From Nonomuraea rubra (GTDB lineage: Bacteria; Actinomycetota; Actinomycetes; Streptosporangiales; Streptosporangiaceae): 64,000 nucleotides of DNA. Shown here one piece after another: positions 52,303-60,344 of the stretch (position 1 is the first letter of the stretch; every line of letters begins with the position of its first letter). The position numbers and the translations under genes were made by a program. The notes under the pieces are model-generated. The model did no database searches and was not told the origin of the DNA. It saw nothing but the letters and a program-made list of their open reading frames with translations. The stretch lies in NCBI RefSeq assembly GCF_014207985.1, contig NZ_JACHMI010000001.1:7237001-7301000 (forward strand), written 5' to 3'.

Positions 52303-53103
52303 GTGCTGAGCCGCCGATTCGCCTTCCTCGACCATCCGGGCCCGCTGGCCTTCGCCCACCGCGGCGGGGCGGCGGAGGGCGCGGAGAACACCGCCGCCGC
52401 GTTCGAACGGGCGGTCGCGCTCGGCTACACCTACCTGGAGACCGACGCGCACGCCACCTCCGACGGCGTGCTGCTGGCCTTCCACGACCACACGCTCGAC
52501 CGGGTGACCGACCAGCGCGGCCGCATCTCGGAGCTGCCCTACCGGGCGGTCAGGCGGGCCCGCATCGGCGGCGTGCACGAGATCCCGCTGCTGGAGGACC
52601 TGCTCGGCACCTGGCCGGAGATCCGGTTCAACATCGACGTCAAGGAGGCGGCCGCCATCGCCCCGCTGGCCGAGGCGGTCAGGCGCACCAACGCCTACGA
52701 CCGGATCTGCCTGACCTCGTTCTCCGACGAGCGGCTGGTGCTGGCCAGGGCGGCGATCGGCAGGGAGGTGTGCTCGGCGCTCGGGCCGCGCGCCGTGGCC
52801 GCGCTGCGGGCCGCCGCGACCACCTCGGGTTACGGCCGCCTGCTGGCCCGGCTGTCGCGCGCCGGGGTGCCGTGCGCGCAGGTGCCGGTGGGCTTCCGCG
52901 GCCTGCGGGTCACCACCCGCCGCCTCATCCGTACGGCACACGCCATCGGCATGCAGGTGCACGTGTGGACCATCAACGACCCCGCCCGCATGGAGCAGCT
53001 GCTCGACCTGGGCGTGGACGGCATCATGACCGACAACGTCACCGGCCTGCGTGACGTGCTGGAGCGCCGGGAGCTGTGGCATCCCGGCAGCCTGGCCGCC
53101 TGA
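52303..53103 (+). CDS. Glycerophosphodiester phosphodiesterase
   Basis: Encodes 266 residues from GTG 52303. FAHRGGAAEGAENTAAAF, the LETDAH strand, and FHDHTLDRVTD give the His, Glu and Asp residues of the GDPD metal-dependent TIM-barrel active site, and VWTINDPARMEQLLDLGVDG is the conserved end. It hydrolyses glycerophosphodiesters to glycerol-3-phosphate and an alcohol. There is no signal peptide, so it is likely cytoplasmic. It starts 37 bp after the SpoU gene. Confidence 0.9.
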   Translation: MLSRRFAFLDHPGPLAFAHRGGAAEGAENTAAAFERAVALGYTYLETDAHATSDGVLLAFHDHTLDRVTDQRGRISELPYRAVRRARIGGVHEIPLLEDLLGTWPEIRFNIDVKEAAAIAPLAEAVRRTNAYDRICLTSFSDERLVLARAAIGREVCSALGPRAVAALRAAATTSGYGRLLARLSRAGVPCAQVPVGFRGLRVTTRRLIRTAHAIGMQVHVWTINDPARMEQLLDLGVDGIMTDNVTGLRDVLERRELWHPGSLAA

Positions 53104-53145
53104 CAGCGGCATCCCCCTACGCCGTAAGAGGAGCGATCCGTCACC

Positions 53146-54579
53146 ATGCCCGTACCCGCACCCCCCGCGGTTCTCGACGACTCCCCCGGAGCGCGCCGGC
53201 GCGAGCAGCGCGGCTGGTACTTCTACGACTGGGCCAACTCCGCCTTCTACACGGTGGTCATCTCGGTCTTCCTCGGCCCGTACCTCATCCCGGTCGCCAA
53301 GACCGCGGCCTGCGCCAAGGACTTCCCGTCCGTGGAGCCCGGCAGGTGCGTGGACACCTTCGACCAGCTCGCCGCCGCCAGCCCCGGGCTCGGGTACGTG
53401 GACGTGCTGGGCGCCGACATCAGGCCGGCCGCGTACTTCGGCCTGATCACCACGGTCGCGGTGTTCCTGCAGATCGTGATCCTGCCGATCGTGGGCGCGC
53501 TGGCCGACCACACCGGCCGCAAGAAGGAGATGCTCGGCGTCTTCGCCTACGCCGGAGCGCTGGCCGCGCTGTGCCTGTTCTTCGTCGAGGGCGACCGGTA
53601 CCTGCTCGGCGGCGTGCTGTTCATCCTGGCCAACCTGGCCTACGGCGCCTCCATCGTGGTCTACGACTCGTTCCTGCCGCAGATCTCCACTCCGGAGGAG
53701 CGCGACGGGGTCTCCTCGCGCGGCTGGGCCATCGGTTACCTGGGCGGCGGCCTGCTGCTGGCCCTCAACCTGGTGCTCTACCTGCAGTACGAGAGCCTGG
53801 GGCTGACCCAGGGCATGGCGGTGCGCATCTGCATGATGTCGGCGGGCCTGTGGTGGGCCACGTTCACGATCATCCCGCTGCTGCGGCTGCGCAACCGGCC
53901 GGTGCCGGCGCACGAGACGACGGCGCTGCGCTCGGTCGGCGGCAGCTTCCGCCAGCTCGGCCGCACCCTGTCCGAGCTGCGCCGCTACCCGCTGACGCTG
54001 CTGTTCCTGGTGGCCTACCTGGTCTACAACGACGGCGTGCAGACGGTCATCGGCAACAGCGCGGCGTTCGCCTCCGAGGCGCTCAAGCTGCCGCAGGAGG
54101 TGCAGATCACGGCGATCCTGATGGTGCAGTTCGTGGCGTTCTTCGGGGCGCTGCTGCTCGGCCGGCTGGCGCGGAGTTTCGGCACGAAGCGTACGGTGCT
54201 GGCGAGCCTGGTGTTGTGGACGGCGATCGTGGCGATGGCCATGTTCGTGGCCGAGGGGCAGGCGCTGCAGTTCTACCTGATGGCGTTCGCGATCGCGATC
54301 GTGCTGGGCGGCACGCAGGCGCTGTCGCGCTCGCTGTTCTCGCAGGTGATCCCGAAGGGGCGGGAGGCGGAGTACTTCAGCCTGCTGCAGATCAGCGACA
54401 AGGGCTCGGCGTTCATCGGCTCGCTGACGATCACGCTGGCGCTGCAGTTCACCAACAGCTACCGGATCGCGATCCTGTCGATGGTCGTCTTCTTCGTGCT
54501 CGGTTTCGTGCTGCTGGCCATGACGAACCTGCCCAAGGCCATCCGCGCGGCCGGCAACGAGGTCCCCGCCCGCGTCTAG
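53146..54579 (+). CDS. UMF1-type MFS transporter
   Basis: Encodes 477 residues with about 12 membrane helices. GWYFYDWANSAFYTVVISVF at the start is the signature of the UMF1/Atg22-like MFS subfamily. ALADHTGRKKEMLGVFAYAG is the loop 2-3 motif A. AAGAGGAG lies before the ATG. Substrates of bacterial members are unknown. It is 43 bp after the phosphodiesterase gene; its last bases overlap the converging HxlR gene end. Confidence 0.88.
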   Translation: MPVPAPPAVLDDSPGARRREQRGWYFYDWANSAFYTVVISVFLGPYLIPVAKTAACAKDFPSVEPGRCVDTFDQLAAASPGLGYVDVLGADIRPAAYFGLITTVAVFLQIVILPIVGALADHTGRKKEMLGVFAYAGALAALCLFFVEGDRYLLGGVLFILANLAYGASIVVYDSFLPQISTPEERDGVSSRGWAIGYLGGGLLLALNLVLYLQYESLGLTQGMAVRICMMSAGLWWATFTIIPLLRLRNRPVPAHETTALRSVGGSFRQLGRTLSELRRYPLTLLFLVAYLVYNDGVQTVIGNSAAFASEALKLPQEVQITAILMVQFVAFFGALLLGRLARSFGTKRTVLASLVLWTAIVAMAMFVAEGQALQFYLMAFAIAIVLGGTQALSRSLFSQVIPKGREAEYFSLLQISDKGSAFIGSLTITLALQFTNSYRIAILSMVVFFVLGFVLLAMTNLPKAIRAAGNEVPARV

Positions 54580-55106
54580 GCGCCCGGCTCGCCGGCCCCT
54601 GCCGCCAGCACCATCGTGCCGGGCCCCTGCGCCGCCCCGGGCCCGGCCACGGCCGTCACCGTGTCGGCCGTGACCTCGCCGCCGCAGTGCGGGCACGTGA
54701 CGACGGGCGTGAACTGCTCGCCGCACGAGTGCACGAGCAGCGCGGGCGGCCCGCCGGGCGGGGTGGCCCAGCGGTCGCCCCAGGCCATCAGCGTCATCAG
54801 GGCGGGCACGATGTCGCGCCCGGCCCGCGTCAGGACGTACTCGTGGCGTGGCGGCCGTTCCTGGTAGGGCCGCTTCTCCACCACCCCGGCCGCGACCAGG
54901 TGCTCCAGCCTGCGGGTCAGCAGGTTGCGGGAGATCCCCAGGTCCTCCGCCAGGTCGTCGAACCTGCGCAGGCCCAGGAACAGGTCCCGCAGGATCAGCG
55001 GCGTCCACGGCTCGCCGATGACGCCGACGGCCTGGGCGATGGAGCAGTGCATCTCACCGAACCTGTTCACGGAACCCAGGATAGTGGGTTGATAAAGTGA
55101 ACTCAT
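54576..55106 (-). CDS. HxlR family winged-helix regulator
   Basis: Encodes 176 residues. HCSIAQAVGVIGEPWTPLIL, RRFDDLAEDLGISRNLLTRR and LEHLVAAGVVEKRPYQERPP form the HxlR winged helix. The C-terminus adds a CPHCGGEVT zinc-ribbon-like pair of Cys. ATG 55106 overlaps the ATG of the divergent gene within CATG; GTG 55070 is an alternative start. The operator at 55097-55116 spans both starts, so it probably represses itself and its neighbour. Confidence 0.85.
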   Translation of the reverse strand: MSSLYQPTILGSVNRFGEMHCSIAQAVGVIGEPWTPLILRDLFLGLRRFDDLAEDLGISRNLLTRRLEHLVAAGVVEKRPYQERPPRHEYVLTRAGRDIVPALMTLMAWGDRWATPPGGPPALLVHSCGEQFTPVVTCPHCGGEVTADTVTAVAGPGAAQGPGTMVLAAGAGEPGA

Positions 55107-55116
55107 GACAGTTCAC
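55097..55116. promoter_or_regulatory. HxlR operator covering both divergent start codons
   Basis: GTGAACT (55097-55103) and AGTTCAC (55110-55116) are perfect 7-bp arms around CATGAC, which contains both overlapping start codons. GATAAA (55091-55096) lies eight bases before ATG 55105, consistent with a leaderless plus-strand transcript. Confidence 0.7.
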
Positions 55117-55608
55117 ATTCAGGACTCACCCGCGCTCGCGTACCGGCGGGCCGGCGAGGCGCACGATCTCGCCGCGCTCGCCGCCACCCTGTCCGAGGAC
55201 GTCGTCTTCCACTCGCCGCTGTCCGCCACGGCCGAGTTCCGGGGCAAGGAGCAGGCGGTCCAGCTGTTCTCCGTGGTGTTCGACGTGCTGTCGGACCTGC
55301 GGTACCACAGCGACGTGGGCGACGACCGGACGCGCGCGCTCACGGCGACCGCAAGGCTGGGCGACAGGGAGATCCACGAGGCCGCCATGGTCGAGGTCGG
55401 CGAGGACGGGCTGCTCAGGGAGATCACGCTGTGGATCCGGCCGCTACCGGCGCTGACCGCGCTGATGGCCGCGCTCGGTCCGGGGCTGGCCAGGGCCGCG
55501 GGCAGGCCGGCCGTGTCGCTGCTGGTCGCGGCGGCGGTCAAGCCGCTGGCCGCGATGACCGCGCTGGGCGACAGGACGCTCGTCCCGCTCGTGACCCGTG
55601 CTCGCTGA
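55105..55608 (+). CDS. SnoaL-like / nuclear transport factor 2 fold protein
   Basis: Encodes 167 residues. LAATLSEDVVFHSPLSATAE with GKEQAVQLFSVVFDVL is the usual cone-shaped SnoaL/NTF2-like domain start, and MVEVGEDGLLREITLWIRPL its end. A hydrophobic Ala-rich C-terminal tail follows. It may be an isomerase, hydrolase or ligand-binding protein. It is divergent from HxlR and probably controlled by it. Confidence 0.8.
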   Translation: MTVHIQDSPALAYRRAGEAHDLAALAATLSEDVVFHSPLSATAEFRGKEQAVQLFSVVFDVLSDLRYHSDVGDDRTRALTATARLGDREIHEAAMVEVGEDGLLREITLWIRPLPALTALMAALGPGLARAAGRPAVSLLVAAAVKPLAAMTALGDRTLVPLVTRAR

Positions 55609-55617
55609 TCCAAAGAG

Positions 55618-55663
55618 AGAGCACCGCTCTTGACATCGGTGCGCCAAATAGAGAGCATTGCTC
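55618..55663 (+). promoter_or_regulatory. Promoter with two related dyads before a membrane protein gene
   Basis: AGAGC-ACC-GCTCT (55618-55630) and GAGCA-T-TGCTC (55653-55663) are related dyads, each preceded by GAGAG-type sequence. TTGACA (55630-55635) starts at the end of the first; 17 bp later GAGCAT in the second could act as a -10. The pair looks like a repressor-controlled promoter. Confidence 0.5.
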
Positions 55664-55698
55664 ACACAACGGAGCAACGCCCTCTTGAAGGAGCATTG

Positions 55699-56319
55699 AT
55701 GTCCCCCAGGCTCACGTCCGCGGCCTTCGCCGCCGCCGGCGTCCTCTTCCTCGTCTACATCGCCGTCCGCCCGTCCGGCGACGACGCCGCCGCCATGGCC
55801 TCCACCGCGTGGGTCGCCGGGCACGCGGCCGCGATGGCCGGGTTCATCCTGCTCGGCCTGGCGGTCCTCGGGCTGCACCAGGTGCTCGGCGACCGGCTGT
55901 CGCTGCGGGCGGCGGCGGTGACCTGGGTCGGTGCGGGCCTGACGCTGCCGTACTACGGGGCCGAGGACTTCGGCCTGAACGTCATCGCCCGGCGCTCCCT
56001 CCGTGACGGGGCGCCGGCGCTGATGGAGCTGGCCGAAGAGTTCAGGTACGGGCCGGTCGCGGTCACCATGTTCGCCACCGGGCTCCTGCTGCTGGCCGCG
56101 GGCACGGTCATGGCGGCGGTGGCCGTCCGGCGGTCCGGCACGCTGCCGCGCTGGAGCGGCACGGTGCTGGCGCTGGGGTTCGTGCTGTTCCTGCCGCAGT
56201 TCTTCACGCCGTACCCGGTGCGTGTCGCCCACGGCGTCCTGGTGATGGCCGGCGGGCTGTGGGCGGCGGCCGCGCTGTGGCGGGCCGCCGGCTCCGCCCG
56301 CCGGCCCGCCGGTGCCTGA
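55699..56319 (+). CDS. Multi-pass membrane protein of unknown function
   Basis: Encodes 206 residues from ATG 55699, which follows GAAGGAG. About six membrane helices: residues 5-23, 37-60, 68-88, 117-140, 153-172 and 178-198. A conserved-looking YYGAEDFGLNVIARR lies between helices 3 and 4. No domain is recognised. It is preceded by a dyad-controlled promoter, suggesting inducible expression. Confidence 0.75.
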   Translation: MSPRLTSAAFAAAGVLFLVYIAVRPSGDDAAAMASTAWVAGHAAAMAGFILLGLAVLGLHQVLGDRLSLRAAAVTWVGAGLTLPYYGAEDFGLNVIARRSLRDGAPALMELAEEFRYGPVAVTMFATGLLLLAAGTVMAAVAVRRSGTLPRWSGTVLALGFVLFLPQFFTPYPVRVAHGVLVMAGGLWAAAALWRAAGSARRPAGA

Positions 56320-56338
56320 GGGCCCCGGCCTGGGACGG

Positions 56339-56797
56339 TCAGGGCGCCAGGCCGGCGGCCGGTGAGGGCTTCGGTGCCGGGCGGCGCCACAGGCGCCTGG
56401 CCGCCACGGCCAGCAGGGCCGCTCCGGCCAGGGCGAGCAGGCTGGTGAACAGCCACTCCCCCGAGCCGTCAGGCCCGTAGACGCGGCTCGCCCGCCCGGT
56501 GTCCACGGCCTGCGTGGTCCGCCCGGCGGCGAGCGTGCCGCGGTCGCTGCCGTACAACTCGACGTCGTGCCGCAGCACCCGCCCGTCGGCGGAGGCGAAG
56601 TCCCCCGCCCAGACGCAGGACTCGTGCCCGGGATGCTGGACGCACCGCAGCTCGCCGGCGGTGAACACGCCGCTCACCCCGTCGGCCCGCGCGGCCTTGA
56701 TGGTGGGGCCCAGCTCCGGGACCGACCAGAACAGCAGCAGCAGCCCCAGCCCGGCCAGCGCCACCGTGAACGCGCTCAAGCGCCGCTCGACCCGCAT
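56339..56797 (-). CDS. Two-helix membrane protein of unknown function
   Basis: Encodes 152 residues. One helix near residues 8-25, an extracellular loop of about 80 residues with two Cys (LRCVQHPGHESCVWAGDF), and a second helix near 117-135. The pattern resembles DUF3592-like proteins, but I cannot assign it. It starts directly after the membrane protein gene at 56801-57337 (stop and start 4 bases apart), so the two are one operon. Confidence 0.7.
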   Translation of the reverse strand: MRVERRLSAFTVALAGLGLLLLFWSVPELGPTIKAARADGVSGVFTAGELRCVQHPGHESCVWAGDFASADGRVLRHDVELYGSDRGTLAAGRTTQAVDTGRASRVYGPDGSGEWLFTSLLALAGAALLAVAARRLWRRPAPKPSPAAGLAP

Positions 56798-56800
56798 GGC

Positions 56801-57337
56801 CTAGTGCGCGACCGCGCAGGTGCAGGTGGCCCCGGCGTGCGATCCGGCGCGGCGGTGGAGCAGCATGGCCACCACCATCGGCGCGAAGACGATCGCGTTG
56901 TAGAACAGGTGCAGCTCCATCCTGGGCCAGATGAGCTGCAGGACGCTCGTCGGGACCGGGCGGCCCATCAGGTACAGGCCGCTGAGCTTCTGCAGGAGCA
57001 GCAGCAGGTGCTCCATGTGGTGCCACACCTGGATGCCGAGGGAGATGTTCCACCACGTACGCGAGCTGCCGGTGAAGCCCTTGCGCAGCAGCACGAGGCC
57101 GATGAGCATGATCAGCGCGTAGCCGTAGTGCATCCACTCGGAGGTCACCAGCCACGGGAACGGCAGGCCGAGCACGCCCCGGGCGTCGGCCAGCGGCCAG
57201 CCCCACGCGTACACCTGCACGGCCTGGACCAGGTGCTCCGCCCAGTGCGCCACCACGATGACCATGAAGATCGTGAGCGCTGCCTTGTGGTGGCGCCCGT
57301 TGAGCGTGGAAACGCTGATCGCCGTCGTCGTCGCCAT
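56801..57337 (-). CDS. His-rich multi-pass membrane protein
   Basis: Encodes 178 residues with about four to five membrane helices. His residues recur at membrane borders: VAHWAEHLVQAVQ, SEWMHYGYALIM, VWHHMEHLLLL and MELHLFYNAIV. The C-terminus ends HAGATCTCAVAH with a CxC pair. The spacing suggests a metal or haem site in the membrane, but no family is recognised. GGAGG precedes the ATG. It is the first gene of an operon with the downstream two-helix protein and is divergent from the SARP regulator. Confidence 0.75.
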   Translation of the reverse strand: MATTTAISVSTLNGRHHKAALTIFMVIVVAHWAEHLVQAVQVYAWGWPLADARGVLGLPFPWLVTSEWMHYGYALIMLIGLVLLRKGFTGSSRTWWNISLGIQVWHHMEHLLLLLQKLSGLYLMGRPVPTSVLQLIWPRMELHLFYNAIVFAPMVVAMLLHRRAGSHAGATCTCAVAH

Positions 57338-57548
57338 TCCTCACCTCCTGTTTCCCGTCGCGATGACGCCGCCGTCCGGGGCCGTCGGGACCCCGTGCAC
57401 ATCGCGGGCAAATGATCTCCATCGGCACTGGGAACCCGCTTGCAAACGACTTAACGGGCCCATCCCTCCGGACACCCGCGAACCGGTCGCCGCCCTCGCG
57501 GCTGATCGTTACGCTGCTGAGTCCGGCGACGAAGAGGGGCTGCCCGGC

Positions 57549-60344
57549 ATGGGTCTGGAGATCGGATACCTCGGTCCGTGGGAGATCACTGCGGACGGTC
57601 ACGCGATCAAGCTGGCGGGACAGCGGCGGATCGGGGTCCTGGCCAGGCTCGCCGTGGACGCGGGCCAGGCCGTGCACGCCGACCGCATCCTCGCCGACGT
57701 GTGGGCGCACAGCCCGGCGTCGACCCCGGCCAAGCAGCTCCACATCGTGATCTCCAAGCTGCGCGAGGCGCTGGCCGCCCACTGCGGTCAGGACCTCATC
57801 GAGACCCTGCCCGGCGGCTACCGGCTCGCCCTCGACCGCGACCAGGTCGACGCGCATCTGTTCACCCGCCTGGTCCGGCAGGCGCGCGGCGCCCGCGCGC
57901 AGGACGCGGCGACCGCCGACACGCTGTTCCGCCAGGCGCTCGCGCTGTGGCGGGGCCCGGCGCTGGCCGAGGTGGACGCGCCGTGGGCGAGGCTCGAGGC
58001 CGGCAGGCTGGCGGAGGAGCGGCTGTCCGCCCTGGAGGAGCACCTCGACCTGCGGCTCGCCGCGGGGGACCACCACGCCGTGGCCGGCGAGCTCGCCGGC
58101 CACGTCAAGGCGCACCCGCTGCGCGAGCGGCCCGCCGCCCAGCTCATGCTGGCCCTGTACCGCGACGCCCGATCCGCCGAGGCGCTGGCCGTCTACCAGG
58201 ACACCCGCCGCGCCATGGTCGCCGAGCTGGGCATCGAGCCCGGCTCCGAGCTGCGCCGCCTCCAGCAGGCCATCCTCGCCCGCGACCCGGCGCTCGACCT
58301 CGGCACCCCCGCGCAGGTCGTGCCGCTCGTGCCCGCCGAGCTGCCCGCCGACACCCAGGCGTTCACCGCGCGGGCCGCCGAGGTCGAGCGGCTGCGGGCC
58401 GCCCTCGTCGACGGCGACGGTCCTGCCGTCACGGTCATCGACGGTCCCGGCGGCATCGGCAAGTCGGCCCTGGCCGTCCACGTCGCGCACGCCGTCGGCG
58501 ACCGCTTCGCCGACGGCGTCGTCTACGTCAACCTGCACGGCGCCACCTCCGGGCTCGCCCCGCTGACGCCCCTCGAAGCGCTCCGCCACCTGCTGCGCTC
58601 GCTGGGCCTCGACGGCACCGCCGTGCCCGCCGACCCCGGGGAGGCCGCCGCCCGCTACCGCTCGCTCACCGCGGCGTGCGACCTGCTGGTGATCCTCGAC
58701 AACGCCCGCGACGTACGCCAGGTCCGCCCGCTCATCCCCGGCGGGGCGGGCTGCCGGGTCCTCATCACCAGCCGCGAGCCCCTCGCCGTCCTGGACAACG
58801 CCCACCACCTGCACCTCGGCACGCTCGCCGGCCCCGAGGCTGCGGCGCTGCTCACCCACCTCGTCGGCGCCGGCCGGGTGGCCGCCGAGCCGGAGGCGGC
58901 CGCGGAGATCGTCCGGCTCTGCGGCGGCTTCCCGCTCGCGCTCCGGATCGCGGGCGCCCGGCTGGCGGCCCGCCCCGGCGCGACGCTCTCCGACCTGGCG
59001 GTACGGCTCGCCGACGCCACCCGCCGCCTGGACCTGCTGGAGTACGCCGACCTGGCCGTACGCGCCGGCATCGCGGTCAGCCACCAGCACCTGCGGGAGG
59101 ACCCGGCCGGGCGGGACGCCGCGCGCCTGCTGACCCTGCTCGGCCTGCTCGAACTGCCCACGCACACCCCCGCCGCCACCGCCGCCCTGGCGGGCTGGCC
59201 GGAACAGCGCGCCGAGGCGGCGCTGGAACGCCTCCTGGACGCCCGGCTCCTCGAACCCGCCGGGTCCCGCGGGTACCAGTTCCACGACCTGGTCCGCCTC
59301 TACGCCAGGGAGCAGGAGCTCCCCGGGGAGGAGCGGGCAGCCGCGGTCCGCCGCGCGCTGCACCACTACCTGGCCACGGCGGTACGGGCGGAATGCCTGG
59401 TGAGTGGCCGCACCGGGGACTACGACGACTTCCCCGCCGAGCAGCCCGGGGAGGAGCTCGCCACCGTGGCGGCCGCCAACGAGTGGGTCGAGCACGAACG
59501 GGACAACCTGCTGGCCGCGATCCGCCAGGCAGCCGGTGACTCCGCTGATCGCACGGCGGCCGTGCTCGCGAACGCCACCCAGTGGCTGTTCGACCGGCGC
59601 GGCTGGTTCTCCGAGCTGATCGAGGTGAGCGAGCTGGCCCTGCGCGGTGCCGACGAGATGGCGGACTGGGCAGGCAAGGCGGTTCTGCACCAGGGGCTCG
59701 CCTCCGTCCACAGTCAGCTCGGCCGCTTCCCGGAGTCCCTGCGCCAGCTGGAGGCGGGGCTGGCGTGCTGGGACCTGGCCGGGCTGCCGGACCGCAAGGC
59801 GGGGATGCTCAACGACCTCGGGACCCTCTACACCATGATGGGCCGCCACGACGACGCCCTGGCCGCGCTGGAGCACGCGCTCACGATCACCGAGCGCACC
59901 GGCCGCCGGGATCACCAGTCCTACGTCCGCAACAACCGGGCGCACGTCTACTACCGTCAGGGGAGATTCGAGGAAGCCGTCGAGGAGGCACGGCTCGTCC
60001 TGGCCATGACCGAGGAGCTGGACGACACCGGCAGCCTCGGCGTCGCCCGCGACACCCTGGGCGACGCCTGCCGGGCCGCCGGCCTGCTCGAGGAGGCCGT
60101 GGAGCACTACCGCCACGCCGTCGAGCTCCAGCGTGAGACGGGGTTCACGCTCTACACCGCCGTGTCCTCCTGGTGGCTCGGCCACGCCCTGCACGACCTC
60201 GGACGGCCGGAGGAGGCCCGGGCCTCCTGGCGGGAGTCGCTCGGCCTGCTGCGCGAGGCGCGGCTGCTGACTCCCGCCGAGGTGGCGGCCTACCTGGCGC
60301 AGCCGGTCCCGGACACGCCTGACCCCATCAGGAACCAGCTCTAG
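57549..60344 (+). CDS. SARP/AfsR-like regulator with NB-ARC and TPR domains
   Basis: Encodes 931 residues from ATG 57549. Domains: N-terminal winged-helix DNA-binding domain (about 1-90, with STPAKQLHIVISKLREAL), BTAD (about 98-245), NB-ARC ATPase with P-loop GPGGIGKSALAVHVA near 298 and LLVILDNARDV Walker B, and TPR repeats from about 690 to the end. It is the same class as the gene at 31816 but only distantly similar. Likely an activator of a specialised-metabolism or stress regulon. Its stop overlaps the end of the converging glycosidase gene by four bases. Confidence 0.88.
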   Translation: MGLEIGYLGPWEITADGHAIKLAGQRRIGVLARLAVDAGQAVHADRILADVWAHSPASTPAKQLHIVISKLREALAAHCGQDLIETLPGGYRLALDRDQVDAHLFTRLVRQARGARAQDAATADTLFRQALALWRGPALAEVDAPWARLEAGRLAEERLSALEEHLDLRLAAGDHHAVAGELAGHVKAHPLRERPAAQLMLALYRDARSAEALAVYQDTRRAMVAELGIEPGSELRRLQQAILARDPALDLGTPAQVVPLVPAELPADTQAFTARAAEVERLRAALVDGDGPAVTVIDGPGGIGKSALAVHVAHAVGDRFADGVVYVNLHGATSGLAPLTPLEALRHLLRSLGLDGTAVPADPGEAAARYRSLTAACDLLVILDNARDVRQVRPLIPGGAGCRVLITSREPLAVLDNAHHLHLGTLAGPEAAALLTHLVGAGRVAAEPEAAAEIVRLCGGFPLALRIAGARLAARPGATLSDLAVRLADATRRLDLLEYADLAVRAGIAVSHQHLREDPAGRDAARLLTLLGLLELPTHTPAATAALAGWPEQRAEAALERLLDARLLEPAGSRGYQFHDLVRLYAREQELPGEERAAAVRRALHHYLATAVRAECLVSGRTGDYDDFPAEQPGEELATVAAANEWVEHERDNLLAAIRQAAGDSADRTAAVLANATQWLFDRRGWFSELIEVSELALRGADEMADWAGKAVLHQGLASVHSQLGRFPESLRQLEAGLACWDLAGLPDRKAGMLNDLGTLYTMMGRHDDALAALEHALTITERTGRRDHQSYVRNNRAHVYYRQGRFEEAVEEARLVLAMTEELDDTGSLGVARDTLGDACRAAGLLEEAVEHYRHAVELQRETGFTLYTAVSSWWLGHALHDLGRPEEARASWRESLGLLREARLLTPAEVAAYLAQPVPDTPDPIRNQL

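Noticed and set aside
56469..60194. Open frame of 1241 codons on the minus strand across the SARP gene
   Set aside because: Antisense shadow of a strong SARP/NB-ARC gene; no conserved motif and it crosses two real genes.
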